Source of the DNA: Maribacter sp. 1_MG-2023
GTDB taxonomy: Bacteria > Bacteroidota > Bacteroidia > Flavobacteriales > Flavobacteriaceae
Assembly (NCBI RefSeq): GCF_030547005.1
Contig: NZ_JAUOPN010000006.1
Span: 124,001-188,000, forward strand
Direction: 5' to 3'
DNA length: 64,000 nt
Part shown: positions 7,093 through 16,707 of the stretch, one piece after another
How the letters are laid out: each line of letters opens with the position of its first letter
Position numbering within the stretch: the first letter of the stretch is position 1
Position numbers and translations under genes: made by a program
The notes under the pieces: generated by a model
What the model saw: the letters and a program-made list of their open reading frames with translations, nothing else
Databases searched by the model: none
Told to the model about the DNA's origin: nothing

Positions 7093-8439
7093 ATGAAGAA
7101 TAAGAAGAATTTTATCCTCAAAGCTTTAGTAGCCATTTTGTCTATTATAGGTGTTGTAGCTGTAGTAATTTGGTTTTCTATGCCTAAAGAGCAGCGTAAC
7201 ATGATTTCGTTCATGATGTCTAAAGGAGAAAGCTATGACAACTATAAAGAATATCAAGTTATTGAACGCAATGATAAAGCCTTAGTTCCGGCATCTTTTG
7301 AACCTAGCGTGGTCGATACTATTTCTAAAAATAGCTATACAGTCGCAATCACAGAAATGGTAAAAAATGAAAAGTCAAGCATGCTTAAAAAAGGTATGGT
7401 TCAAACTTTAGGTATAGATGATTACACAGGGTGGCAGGTACTTGCCGATGAAGGTGCAGAAGAAGGAACTTATCCGTTCGGTCCATCACCACTTAGTTAT
7501 TACACTGCAGGTATCGCTTCAAATTTACATACACAACTGCTGAAAGCGGCAAAAGAGAAAGATGTAGCATTAAAAAACATAAAAGTAGAAGTATTAAATA
7601 AATTCCGTTGGAACAAAATGTCATCAAGTAATGGAGCAGGATTTTTAGATGTAACTACTACCAATATTATTATTGATAGCGATGTATCTCAAGATAAAGT
7701 TCAAGGTGCAATAAACCTTGCCCTCCAAGCATGGACAGCAGGAAATGCCTTAAAAAATGAAACGGTTATAGAACCACACTTAGTTATTAATGGAGATAAT
7801 TTTGACACTTATAAGGCAACACCAGGCACATCTGGTTCAGAAATATCTTATGATGCAGATTTCTTATTGACCTCTGTTACCAGCAGCGCTACGTTACCAG
7901 AATTTTTAGAGTTAGAAGTACCTAAAAACCAAGCAGCTTTTGAAATGCTAAATACTATGGATAATTTGGAATTTGAAATATTCGCTATTTCTGAATCAGC
8001 AAATAATAGTGAAAGACCTTATCTAACTAAAATAACTATTTCAACACCTTCTGAAGAAACATGGGAAATATATGCAGATGAATTTAGCGACAAAAATGAT
8101 AAGCCTCTAGCACCTACCTCGCTTGAATATTTCACTTTGGGTACTGCGCTTTGTTTAACTTCACAGACGACATTAACGAGTGCTATGATGAATTTACAAT
8201 ATACCGATTACCGAGTTGAAGACCAGATTGATTTTAAACAAGAAGCTATAGATTCTACTCAAATGGTTGATCACATTGGTACAGTTCATTCATACATTTT
8301 AGTTGAATCAAATGAAACGCAGGAAAGATTAGAGTATTTTTATAAGAAATCTTTAGCATTATGTTTTGCAGGCGAAGGATTAAAAAGTGCCACTAAAATG
8401 AACACTCACATCTATTTGAACGGACAACCAATTCACTAG
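7093..8439 (+). CDS. Membrane-anchored protein with two OsmC-like domains
   Basis: 448 residues: one N-terminal membrane helix (about 9-30), then two OsmC-fold repeats. Repeat 1 has PFGPSPLSYYTAGIASNLHTQ and repeat 2 has PLAPTSLEYFTLGTALCLTS (20 residues shown). OsmC/Ohr enzymes reduce organic peroxides with two cysteines. Here the first repeat has none at the expected places, while the second retains one in TALCLT and one in LALCFAGEG. An internal dimer with a single active half is therefore likely, since OsmC normally works as a homodimer. Envelope anchoring of this fold is unusual. Two hairpins, the second a terminator, follow the gene. Confidence 0.75.
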   Translation: MKNKKNFILKALVAILSIIGVVAVVIWFSMPKEQRNMISFMMSKGESYDNYKEYQVIERNDKALVPASFEPSVVDTISKNSYTVAITEMVKNEKSSMLKKGMVQTLGIDDYTGWQVLADEGAEEGTYPFGPSPLSYYTAGIASNLHTQLLKAAKEKDVALKNIKVEVLNKFRWNKMSSSNGAGFLDVTTTNIIIDSDVSQDKVQGAINLALQAWTAGNALKNETVIEPHLVINGDNFDTYKATPGTSGSEISYDADFLLTSVTSSATLPEFLELEVPKNQAAFEMLNTMDNLEFEIFAISESANNSERPYLTKITISTPSEETWEIYADEFSDKNDKPLAPTSLEYFTLGTALCLTSQTTLTSAMMNLQYTDYRVEDQIDFKQEAIDSTQMVDHIGTVHSYILVESNETQERLEYFYKKSLALCFAGEGLKSATKMNTHIYLNGQPIH

Positions 8440-8456
8440 ATCTGATCAGTTTAGGA

Positions 8457-8480
8457 AACAGTTTGATTTATCAAACTGTT
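8457..8480. other. Perfect 10-bp hairpin
   Basis: AACAGTTTGA / TCAAACTGTT with loop TTTA, 17 bp after the stop of the OsmC-like gene and directly before the terminator. It has no T run of its own and may protect the transcript end. Confidence 0.6.
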
Positions 8481-8489
8481 ATCCCGCTT

Positions 8490-8524
8490 AGCAAGAGCTT
8501 CATGCTCTTGCTGCTTTTTTTTAT
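8490..8524 (+). terminator. Rho-independent terminator
   Basis: AGCAAGAGC / GCTCTTGCT stem with loop TTCAT, followed by GC and eight T. It ends the OsmC-like transcript. Confidence 0.9.
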
Positions 8525-8709
8525 TTCAAATTCCTCATCATAGACTACCCCTAGCCTATAATTTCAACATTTTTTAAAAGTTTAAATTATGATAAAGTAC
8601 TATATAGGTTATCATATTAATTCATGAAATCAAATAAAATATTTCCATTTCAATGATAACCTTAGGGGTTGTATATTTATGAGGTAGTTATATCCTAGAT
8701 GGAGGTTCA

Positions 8710-11028
8710 ATGAGAATATATGTTGATAATATTTCTAATGTGAATAGTTTTTTAAAAAAGGAATTCGGACTTCAAGTTATTGATTGTAAACAACTCGATG
8801 GGTACGATAATTGGAATTACCGCATTGCCACTTCAGATTCCTCATATATTTATAAAACCTATCAATACTCAGAAGTATCATTTGATATGGTAAAAGCAGA
8901 GAATGATACACTCTTATTTCTACAAAACGATTTTGAGCATAAAGTTCCAAAACCCATTCCATTTAAAGATGGTTCTTATCTAGGTACTTTTTCTATAAAC
9001 GAGAAACCTTCTATATGTCGAATGCTTTCATTTCTAGAAGGTGAGTTTTTAGGCGATGTTTCTTACACAGTGCAATTAATTGAATCTCTGGGTGCTTTTC
9101 TAGCAGAATTAGATTTGAAACTAAAAGGGTTTAAAAATTATACGATACAGAGCAGACAATGGGAATGGGACCTTCAGTACTTTGATTTAAATAGAAAGTA
9201 TATAAATGATATTAAAAACGCCACAAATAGAAATATTGTCCGTTATTTTTATAGTCAGTTTGAAGAAAATGTAAGACCACTTTTTCCTGAATTAAGAAAG
9301 CAGATCATACATAATGATGCCAACGAATGGAATATCCTGGTTCAAGAAAACCAAGTATCTGGCATTATAGATTTCGGAGATCTAGCTCATTCTTTTCTTA
9401 TTAACGAATTAGCTATTGCCATCACCTATACGAGCTACGATAAAGAAAATCCGTTAGAGTGGGCTGTAGTATTACTAAAATCTTACCATCAAAAGCTGCC
9501 TATAGAAGCTAAAGAAATAAGTATTTTATATTACCTAATCGCTGCCAGGTTATGCACCAGTGTTTGTAATTCTGCACATGCAAAAAAGGTGAATCCAGAT
9601 AATAGCTACGCATCGGTAAGTGAGCAATCTGCCTGGAAAATGCTATACAGTTGGTTGGCTATAAACCCCATAAACGCAGAAAATGAATTTAGAAAAGCAG
9701 CTAATCTCCCTATTAAAAAACCTGCATCAACTTTAAGTCTACTAAGTAGAAGATTCAAACACATTAGCCCTATTTTATCTACCAGCTACAAGGAGCCTAT
9801 ACATATGGTTAAATCTGCATTTCAATATATGTATGATGCAGAAGGTAATACGTTTTTAGATGCCTATAATAACATTCCGCATGTTGGTCATTCGCACCCT
9901 AAAGTCGTGAAAGCAGCGCAACGACAAATGGCGAAACTAAATACCAATACACGCTATATTTATGACGAATTAGCAGATTATGCAGAGAAATTATTAGAAC
10001 ACTTTCCGCCGAATCTGAATAAAGTATTTTTTGTGAATTCAGGTAGCGCAGCGAGTGATTTAGCAGTACGAATGGCAAATAATCACACGAAAAGGAATAC
10101 CATGATGGTTATGGAATCTGGTTACCACGGCAACACTCAAATAAGCATAGACATAAGTGATTACAAATTTAATAATCCTAAAGGGCAAGGTCAAAAAAAT
10201 CATATAATAAAAGCGACGCTACCAGATACGTACCGAGGCAAATACACAGCTGATATTGCAAATGCAGGTACACTGTATGGTAAAGATGCAGGTGCTCAAA
10301 TAGCACAAAGTAAACAACCTATATCCGCTTTTATAAGTGAACCAATTTTAGGATGCGCAGGTCAAGTTCCACTAGCAGATGGCTATTTAAAAGAGGTTTA
10401 CCCTGCTATTCGAGCACAAGGCGGCATTTGCATAAGTGATGAAGTACAAACAGGTTTTGGTAGATTAGGAGATCATTTCTGGGGATATGAAGCCCATGGC
10501 GTCGAACCTGATATAGTAATTTTAGGAAAACCCATCGCAAATGGCCACCCAATGGGTGCGGTGGTTTGCACACAAGAAATTGCAGCATCTTTTGAAAAAG
10601 GCGTAGAGTTTTTTAGCTCTTTTGGTGGCAACCCAGTTTCTTGCGCCATTGCAATTGCAGTTCTTGATGTTATAGCAAATGAAAAACTACAAGAAAACGC
10701 AAAAGTTGTCGGCGATTATTATAGATCTCTTTTAAAAGATTTGATGCTAAAATATAGCTGCATTGGCGATGTACGAGGTTCTGGACTATTTATAGGTGTT
10801 GACATCGTTAAGGATAATACCAAAACACCAAATACTGCATTAGCAAGCCATATTAAAAATGAATTAAGAAACAGGCATATTTTGGTAAGTACAGATGGTC
10901 CTTTCGATAATGTAATTAAAACCAAACCTCCTTTGTGTTTTAGTAAAGAAAATGCAGCGAAAATGGTTACGACGGTCAGTGCAATTCTGGATGAATATTA
11001 TAATAATGGAGCAGTTTTTGATGTTTAA
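8710..11028 (+). CDS. Fused aminoglycoside-phosphotransferase-like kinase and class III aminotransferase/phospholyase
   Basis: 772 residues. Residues about 1-300 are an APH-type small-molecule kinase with the catalytic HNDANEWN (His201, Asp203, Asn208) and metal-binding DFGD (Asp221). Residues about 340-772 are a class III PLP enzyme with NSGSAASDLA, the SGYHGNT motif, DEVQTGFGR and the Schiff-base Lys607 in LGKPIANG. The animal counterparts are separate hydroxylysine kinase and phospholyase proteins, so kinase plus phospho-amine lyase (for example ethanolamine or hydroxylysine breakdown) is the best inference. Longer bacterial fusions carry a peptidase M23 domain in between; it is absent here. 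A strong GGAGG lies 4 bp before the ATG, unusual for this phylum. Confidence 0.85.
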   Translation: MRIYVDNISNVNSFLKKEFGLQVIDCKQLDGYDNWNYRIATSDSSYIYKTYQYSEVSFDMVKAENDTLLFLQNDFEHKVPKPIPFKDGSYLGTFSINEKPSICRMLSFLEGEFLGDVSYTVQLIESLGAFLAELDLKLKGFKNYTIQSRQWEWDLQYFDLNRKYINDIKNATNRNIVRYFYSQFEENVRPLFPELRKQIIHNDANEWNILVQENQVSGIIDFGDLAHSFLINELAIAITYTSYDKENPLEWAVVLLKSYHQKLPIEAKEISILYYLIAARLCTSVCNSAHAKKVNPDNSYASVSEQSAWKMLYSWLAINPINAENEFRKAANLPIKKPASTLSLLSRRFKHISPILSTSYKEPIHMVKSAFQYMYDAEGNTFLDAYNNIPHVGHSHPKVVKAAQRQMAKLNTNTRYIYDELADYAEKLLEHFPPNLNKVFFVNSGSAASDLAVRMANNHTKRNTMMVMESGYHGNTQISIDISDYKFNNPKGQGQKNHIIKATLPDTYRGKYTADIANAGTLYGKDAGAQIAQSKQPISAFISEPILGCAGQVPLADGYLKEVYPAIRAQGGICISDEVQTGFGRLGDHFWGYEAHGVEPDIVILGKPIANGHPMGAVVCTQEIAASFEKGVEFFSSFGGNPVSCAIAIAVLDVIANEKLQENAKVVGDYYRSLLKDLMLKYSCIGDVRGSGLFIGVDIVKDNTKTPNTALASHIKNELRNRHILVSTDGPFDNVIKTKPPLCFSKENAAKMVTTVSAILDEYYNNGAVFDV

Positions 11029-11268
11029 ATAAGTATGAATAAAGCTGTCTTTATAATAAAACATAGCATTTGAAAAAAATTGAAATCAACACAACTTCTT
11101 ATCCGAATAACGCTCATTGAAGTCTCTATATTATAGGATTATCCACATTTATGGAGTAATTAGTGTTCTTATTTTTATGGAATAAAATCTACACAAGAAC
11201 AAATATGGTTTCTAGGTCAAAGAAAATGGTCTATGTATATTTATTGATTCATAAATTTTTACGGCCAT

Positions 11269-12837
11269 TTGAAAAATAAATACACCTATTAACAACTTAT
11301 CTTAATATCTCTTTTTACCATATGTTTATCTTATGCCCAAAAGAGAGCCAATAACAAACCAAACATATTATTTATTTCTGTTGATGATCTTAGACCTACT
11401 TTAGGTGTTTATGGCGACACGGTGGCAGTTACTCCGAATATTGATCAATTAGCTGGTGAGGGCATGACCTTTAGGCAAACATTTTCACAAGTAGCTGTTT
11501 GTGCACCATCTAGAGCTAGCTTAATGACAGGGTTGCGACCAGACTCGACACGTGTTTGGCATTTAGGTGATAAGTTTCGAGAAATACATCCGACGACAGT
11601 AACCATGCCACAGCATTTTTCAAAGTATGGATATCATACAGTTAATCTTGGTAAAATTTTTCATAATTATATGCCCGATTCGATTTCATGGAACGAACCT
11701 GATCTTAGACCTTCTCAATATCTTCAAAAAGATTGGTTAAAAAGAGATGGAGAAACATTTTATATCGATGCCGAAGTAAATAAATCTCAAGCTATAAAAA
11801 GAGACTCCTTATTAAAATTAAAACCAATTAGATACGCTGATGGTTGGAATACGGGTCCGGCTTGGGAAGCTGCCGATGTTCATGACACTCTTTATTACGA
11901 TGGCGCACAAGCAGAATTAGCAAAAAGAACACTTACCCGTTTAGCAAATTCAGAAACTCCATTTTACATGGGCTTAGGGTTTTTTCGACCACATCTACCG
12001 TTTACCGCTCCCAAAAAATATTGGGATTTATATGACGCCAAAAACATTCCATTAGCTGCAAACCCCAACGTGCCAGAAAACGCACCTGGTCATACCATGA
12101 ACTCAATGTACGAATTAAGACATTATGAGGGTTTCAATGCTATTGGGCATCCAGAATCTAACTATAAAATGGATGAACAAACCTCCAGAACTTTAAAACA
12201 TGGGTATTATGCAAGCGTAAGCTACATTGATGCTTTAATCGGTAATTTGATATCACATTTAAAAAAACTTGAAATATATGATAACACAATCATCATCATC
12301 TGGGGTGATCATGGATGGAAATTAGGCGACCATAATAGCTGGGGGAAAATGACAAACTATAATATCGATTTACAAGTACCGATGATTATAAGATATCCTA
12401 ATCAAGAAAACAGAGGGGCACAAACTTATGCCATTACAGAACTTATTGATATGTTTCCTTCATTATGTGAAATTGCAGGTGTTGATATACCATACTATTT
12501 ACAAGGAACTAGTTTTGTTCCATTAATAAAAGAACCTGATCGCTCATGGAAAAATGCCGCTTTTAGCCAGTTTCACAGAAGACCAAAACATGCTGCAAAC
12601 GGTAAGCGGTTTATGGGTTATTCTATGAATACAAGTAAATATCATTATATAGAATGGTACACCTGGGACCCTAAATCAGGTACTAGGGGCAAATTGACAA
12701 ATAAAGAGTTGTTCGACCGTATAAACGATCCGCACGAAACTGTCAATATCGCATATAACAGAGAACTAAGCGAGGTTACGATTGCCTTATCCAAACAACT
12801 TGAAAAAGGTTGGAGACAAGCAAAACCCAATCTTTAA
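11269..12837 (+). pseudogene. Sulfatase (family S1) with a stop codon in its signal peptide
   Basis: The sulfatase frame is intact from 11293 to the stop at 12837: a signal-like hydrophobic stretch LILISLFTICLSYAQ, the metal-binding start NILFISVDDLRP, the formylglycine site CAPSR, and GDHGWKLGDHNSWGK, resembling iduronate-2-sulfatase-type enzymes. However, the only start upstream of the signal peptide is TTG at 11269 (KNKYTY), and a TAA at 11290-11292 interrupts it in frame. The next start, GTG at 11422, would remove the signal and the metal-binding Asp pair. So the gene is probably inactive, or rests on stop read-through or a sequence error. Neighbouring genes are also broken. Confidence 0.75.
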
Positions 12838-12917
12838 AAGTGAATTGATTATAATAATCAAGAAAATAGCATTATGATGGTTTTCAATATTTATAAATTA
12901 ATATTATAAGGATTATA

Positions 12918-13411
12918 TATCTTAGGCTCATAATACTTTGCATACTTTTTACGGTATGCATATCATGCAGAACCTCGACCAAAAAAGGGCGATATAGTAA
13001 AGAACGTAGATGCCTCACTTTTTCTTAAAAGCAACAGTTTATCTATAGACTCGGTAGGTTGTACATTAAGTGATGGCACCAAGATCAAATGTCTTAAAAT
13101 AGCCACTTTTAGTATTCGTAAAGATCATGAAATAGGTACGTGGTGCCAGCATACCATTAACGACAGTGCGGATAATGGCGTCATATGGTTCAAAGATGGA
13201 TAAATGTATGATCGTGATTTCATCAAAGAATTACCAAAATTGTATCATAACGATTTCTGGAAATTATATGACATTAACGGAGATATATTTAGAACGAATA
13301 GCTAAGAAAATTGCATTAAATTAATGGGTACATGGCTTTAAAGATGAATTTATTAATTATTGCATTGAATGTTTGCCAGAATATGTAAGTAACTTATCTA
13401 GCACCTATTAA
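12918..13411 (+). pseudogene. Remnant of a YHYH-family lipoprotein
   Basis: Pieces of one protein lie in three frames. A lipoprotein signal LRLIILCILFTVCISC (from 12921) has no start codon. After a shift at the A6/G3 run near 12981-12989 come CTLSDGTKIKCLKIATFSI, IGTWCQHTINDSADNG and IWFKDG, stop TAA at 13201, then MYDRDFIKELPKLYHNDFWK and KLYDINGDI to a second stop at 13303. A third frame gives DEFINYCIECLPEY, ending at 13411. The order matches my memory of the N-terminal half of YHYH-domain proteins. At least two frameshifts and two stops make it a clear pseudogene. Confidence 0.7.
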
Positions 13412-13618
13412 ATAGCTATAACTCCTTCTATATACTAGTAAGAACAGCTTAATTATAAAAAGCATAAACTCTAATTAGTTAATAATTTAAATATCTTTGT
13501 ATTCACAGAAATCTTGCTAATAAATATTACAGCTTCATCAAAAACTAGCTACTTGTATGAAGTTAAAAAGTAGTTTTTGTTTGTATTTTTTTCGAGCACC
13601 TATTTAATTTTAAACGCA

Positions 13619-14344
13619 ATGCTTAGACATCAAGGCAAAAGCAGAAAATTAAAGTACAATCTGCAAATTGCCACAATTTATCTTTTGTACCAGGCATTGT
13701 AAATGTCACGGGTTTTTTGGGATACAACCAATTAACCACTAATGTTACAGGGCATTTTGCACTTTTCATGAACGATGTTGCTAATTTAGAATTCTGGAAA
13801 GGCACGATTTATTTGCTCTATATTTTCTCTTTCCTCTTTGGATCCTTCTTCTCTAGTTTTCTGATTGAAAAATTTAGAAAGAATAAAAAATTAAATGTTT
13901 TTGTATTACCAACCGCAATCGAATGTCTAATTCTAATAGCCATACCCCCTTATAGTGATGCTTTTGAGATTACTAATTCAGATTTAATTGTTTGCTCTCT
14001 TCTATTTGCCATTGGTTTGCAAAATTCTTTCGTTACAAGAATTTCAAATGCAGTGGTTAGAACAACACACCTAACGGGACTATTTACAGGTTTAGGAATT
14101 GAGTTTTCGCAATTATTTTTTCCAGAGAGGCATCCAAATAGAGAAAAATTAAAATCTACTATTAAACTCCGCCTTTACATAATCTGTTTCTTCTTTCACG
14201 GAGGAATAACTGGCGGATTTCTGTACCTGCAACTTAAAATGGAATACACTATTTGCTGGCGCACTAATTTTATTGGCAAGTTTGTTCTATGATGATTTTA
14301 GATATCAATTTATACGTACCAAAAGAAAATATACGCAGCGTTGA
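13619..14344 (+). pseudogene. DUF1275 (YoaK-type) membrane protein, two frameshifts
   Basis: The start MLRHQGKSRKLKYNLQIAT (from ATG 13619) is in one frame. After GCCACAA near 13676 the protein continues in another frame as LSFVPGIVNVTGFLGYNQL and runs to about 14240 with the family's membrane helices and GLQNSFVTRISNAVVRTTHL. The true C-terminus, LFAGALILLASLFYDDF..., is in a third frame ending at 14344, while the open frame itself stops at 14292 after unrelated residues. Two single-base changes explain it. The family is an uncharacterised multi-spanning membrane protein of about 220-240 residues. Confidence 0.75.
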
Positions 14345-14454
14345 GTTTTAATTACCCTTTTGAAACATTCAGTTATATTTTATAAAAAAGGATTGCGTAA
14401 TTTTAAAAGTATTCTATAATTCTTTGAATATTAAAAAAGCTTAAACTAAAAACC

Positions 14455-15132
14455 ATGAAACATCTACTCTCTACATTCCTTTTCGCTGCACTTTTGGTTT
14501 CTTGTAATTCATCAGATAAATCTAAATCAACATCTGCAGAAAGTTCAGATACAGACACAACTACAGAAGCTGTTGCAAAAATTGAAAAGCAATTAAAAAC
14601 CATTGAAACAGATGAAGACCTTATTGCTACTGCATTAATGGCTGCACCTGCAGAAAGTAGAGCTACAACTAAAGTAATTGGTTATAATATGGCTGGTGAG
14701 TTCGTAACTTTAAAAGAAGGTGATAGTGAGTATATCGTACTTGCAGATGACCCAAAGAAAGATGGTTTCAACGCTGCTTGTTACCATAAAGACCTCGATG
14801 TTTTTATGGCAAGAGGTAGGACTTTACGTGCCGAAGGCAAATCTGCAGATGAAATTTTCGCAATTCGAGAAGCTGAAGTAAAATCTGGTGAAATTAAAAT
14901 TACTCCCGGTTCCACATTACACATTTACTACGGGCCAAATGCTGCTTATGATATAGAAACGTCAAAAGTAGATGGAGCTAGACTTCGTTATGTGATATAT
15001 ACTCCATTTGCTACATCGGCATCTATTGGCTTACCAGAAACTCCGTCTGCACCCAATCACCCTTGGGTTATGAATCCTGGTACGCACAGAGCACATATAA
15101 TGATTTCTCCACTTGAAAATGAAGTAGAGTAA
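14455..15132 (+). CDS. Lipoprotein of unknown function
   Basis: 225 residues. The signal peptide ends in LLVSC (Cys17), followed by a Ser/Thr/Asp-rich linker to about residue 45. The folded part contains SEYIVLADDPKKDGFNAACY, MARGRTLRAEGKSADEIF and a C-terminal MNPGTHRAHIMISPLENE. No enzyme family recognised. Two Cys remain in the mature part besides the lipid Cys only if Cys109-type AACY is counted, so disulfide function is unlikely. The gene follows a decay zone but is itself intact. A small membrane protein gene follows 31 bp downstream. Confidence 0.75.
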   Translation: MKHLLSTFLFAALLVSCNSSDKSKSTSAESSDTDTTTEAVAKIEKQLKTIETDEDLIATALMAAPAESRATTKVIGYNMAGEFVTLKEGDSEYIVLADDPKKDGFNAACYHKDLDVFMARGRTLRAEGKSADEIFAIREAEVKSGEIKITPGSTLHIYYGPNAAYDIETSKVDGARLRYVIYTPFATSASIGLPETPSAPNHPWVMNPGTHRAHIMISPLENEVE

Positions 15133-15163
15133 TACAAAGCGAGTCAAAAAACGTTAACCACAT

Positions 15164-15499
15164 ATGGTAAAACGAATACTAAATTACCTCAGCTGGTTTT
15201 TTGTAGCCATGCTTTTAGGGTTTCTACATATGCGCATAGTTTTAGGTGCACCACCAGAATCTGACGATGACAAATTCTCGTTTGCAAGTATGATATATGA
15301 ATGGGCGTTAGTACAAGTTGGCGCAATCGTTGGCTGTATTATTGCACTTATATTCATTTTATTCGATGTATTTTATTTGAGCAACAAACTTCAAGGTAAT
15401 AGCAAAGCAACGTTATTTCGTTTTATTATTATAATTACCATTGCCATTATCGTTTGCTCTACACATTACTTTTTAGAAAAAATTGCCAACGTCATTTAA
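15164..15499 (+). CDS. Small three-helix membrane protein
   Basis: 111 residues with hydrophobic helices at about 8-28, 48-72 and 86-104, separated by a charged loop PPESDDDKF. No conserved motif recognised. Likely inner membrane. It is close behind and codirectional with the lipoprotein gene, so cotranscription is possible. Confidence 0.6.
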   Translation: MVKRILNYLSWFFVAMLLGFLHMRIVLGAPPESDDDKFSFASMIYEWALVQVGAIVGCIIALIFILFDVFYLSNKLQGNSKATLFRFIIIITIAIIVCSTHYFLEKIANVI

Positions 15500-15543
15500 G
15501 AAGTTATGTCTAATGATCGTTACACAAATACTATCTTAGCATT

Positions 15544-16323
15544 ATGAATACACTTGATATTAGAACAGTAGATGTTGTTCAATATTTACAGCCCTTACGC
15601 GAAGGTGGCTCTATGCCTGCCATTGTAAAAGCCGACGACGATTTTCTCTATGTATTAAAGTTTAGAGGCTCTGGGCAAGGTGAAAAATCACTCATCTCAG
15701 AGTTTATTGGTGGCGAATTGGCACGTGCCATCGGGTTAAAAGTACCTGAGTTGGTATTTATGAATTTAGAAGATTCATTTAGGCAGACCGAACCAGACGA
15801 AGAAATTCAAGATTTATTGAAGTTTAGCGTAGGGCTTAACCTCGGTTTACACTTTTTATCTGGTGCAATTACTTTCGATCCTTTAATTTCTAAAGCAGAT
15901 GCTATGACAGCTTCAAAGGTTGTGGTGTTAGATAGTTTAATTAGCAATATAGACCGTACCGCTAAAAATGCAAATCTATTATATTGGCATAATGAATTAT
16001 GGGTGATAGATAACGGGGCAAGTTTCTATTTTCATCATAATTGGGAGACTTGGGAGAGTCACCTTACCAGAACATTTCCGTTTATAAAAGACCATGTGCT
16101 TTTACAACAAGCCACTGCCCTACCTAAAGCTGCTGCAGAAATTCAAAAATTTATCACTTTAGAAAAAATTACAGAGATTGTAACTAAAATACCTGAAGAT
16201 TGGTTGACGAGCGAATCTGATGTATTAAATGCGGATGAAAAAAGAGCAGCCTATATTAAATTTATAACCACTAAGCTATCTATGATCAATGTTTTAGTTA
16301 AAGAGGCAGAAGATGCAAGATAG
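15544..16323 (+). CDS. HipA-like kinase-fold protein (stand-alone)
   Basis: 259 residues resembling the short HipA-like family. It has the nucleotide-binding start AIVKADDDFLYVLKFRG, a catalytic segment SNIDRTAKNANLLYW and the metal-binding VIDNGASFYF. It lacks the N-terminal HipB-binding region of true HipA toxins, and no Xre-type antitoxin gene is adjacent. Instead it overlaps a DUF3037 gene by 11 bp, a pairing I know from other bacterial genomes. Predicted cytoplasmic Ser/Thr kinase or AMPylator; target unknown. Confidence 0.75.
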   Translation: MNTLDIRTVDVVQYLQPLREGGSMPAIVKADDDFLYVLKFRGSGQGEKSLISEFIGGELARAIGLKVPELVFMNLEDSFRQTEPDEEIQDLLKFSVGLNLGLHFLSGAITFDPLISKADAMTASKVVVLDSLISNIDRTAKNANLLYWHNELWVIDNGASFYFHHNWETWESHLTRTFPFIKDHVLLQQATALPKAAAEIQKFITLEKITEIVTKIPEDWLTSESDVLNADEKRAAYIKFITTKLSMINVLVKEAEDAR

Positions 16324-16696
16324 ACATACCTTCAAATTTGCTATAGTTAGGATTGTACCTAAAGTTGAACGAGAAGAGTTCTTTAATGTCGGAGTTATTT
16401 TATTCTGTAAACGAACAAAATTTTTAGATATTAAATATCATATTAATGAGGATAAGCTAAATGCTTTTTCTCCAGAAATAGAATATGAAATACTGAATGA
16501 TTATCTAAAAGCCTGGAAATTAATCTGTGAAGGGAAAGAAGCTGGCGGACCAATAGGAAAGTTAGATTTACCTGATAGATTTGGATGGTTAACAGCATGC
16601 AGAAGCACAGTCATACAAAGCTCTACTACCCGATCCGGACTCAGTACCGATCCAGAAAAAGAGTTAGAAGACATATTTAATAAGTACGTATTGTAG
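16313..16696 (+). CDS. DUF3037 protein, partner of the HipA-like kinase
   Basis: 127 residues. The family pattern is clear at the start, FAIVRIVPKVEREEFFNVGV (20 residues), with the ILFCKR segment after it and the late GRSTVIQSSTTR-like region written here as CRSTVIQSSTTRSGLSTDP. The start overlaps the end of the HipA-like gene, so the two are translated together. The function is unknown; it may be the substrate, inhibitor or adaptor of the kinase. Confidence 0.8.
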   Translation: MQDRHTFKFAIVRIVPKVEREEFFNVGVILFCKRTKFLDIKYHINEDKLNAFSPEIEYEILNDYLKAWKLICEGKEAGGPIGKLDLPDRFGWLTACRSTVIQSSTTRSGLSTDPEKELEDIFNKYVL

Positions 16697-16707
16697 AAAT
16701 TTAAAAG

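Noticed and set aside
8631..11120. TTCAATGA and TCATTGAA as inverted flanks of the kinase-aminotransferase gene
   Set aside because: Only 8 bp, not at the repeat edge and lacking the GTT/AAC core, so probably chance.
13492..13499. TATCTTTG resembling a promoter -7 element
   Set aside because: It lies 120 bp before a pseudogene start with no clear -33 partner, so it is not informative.
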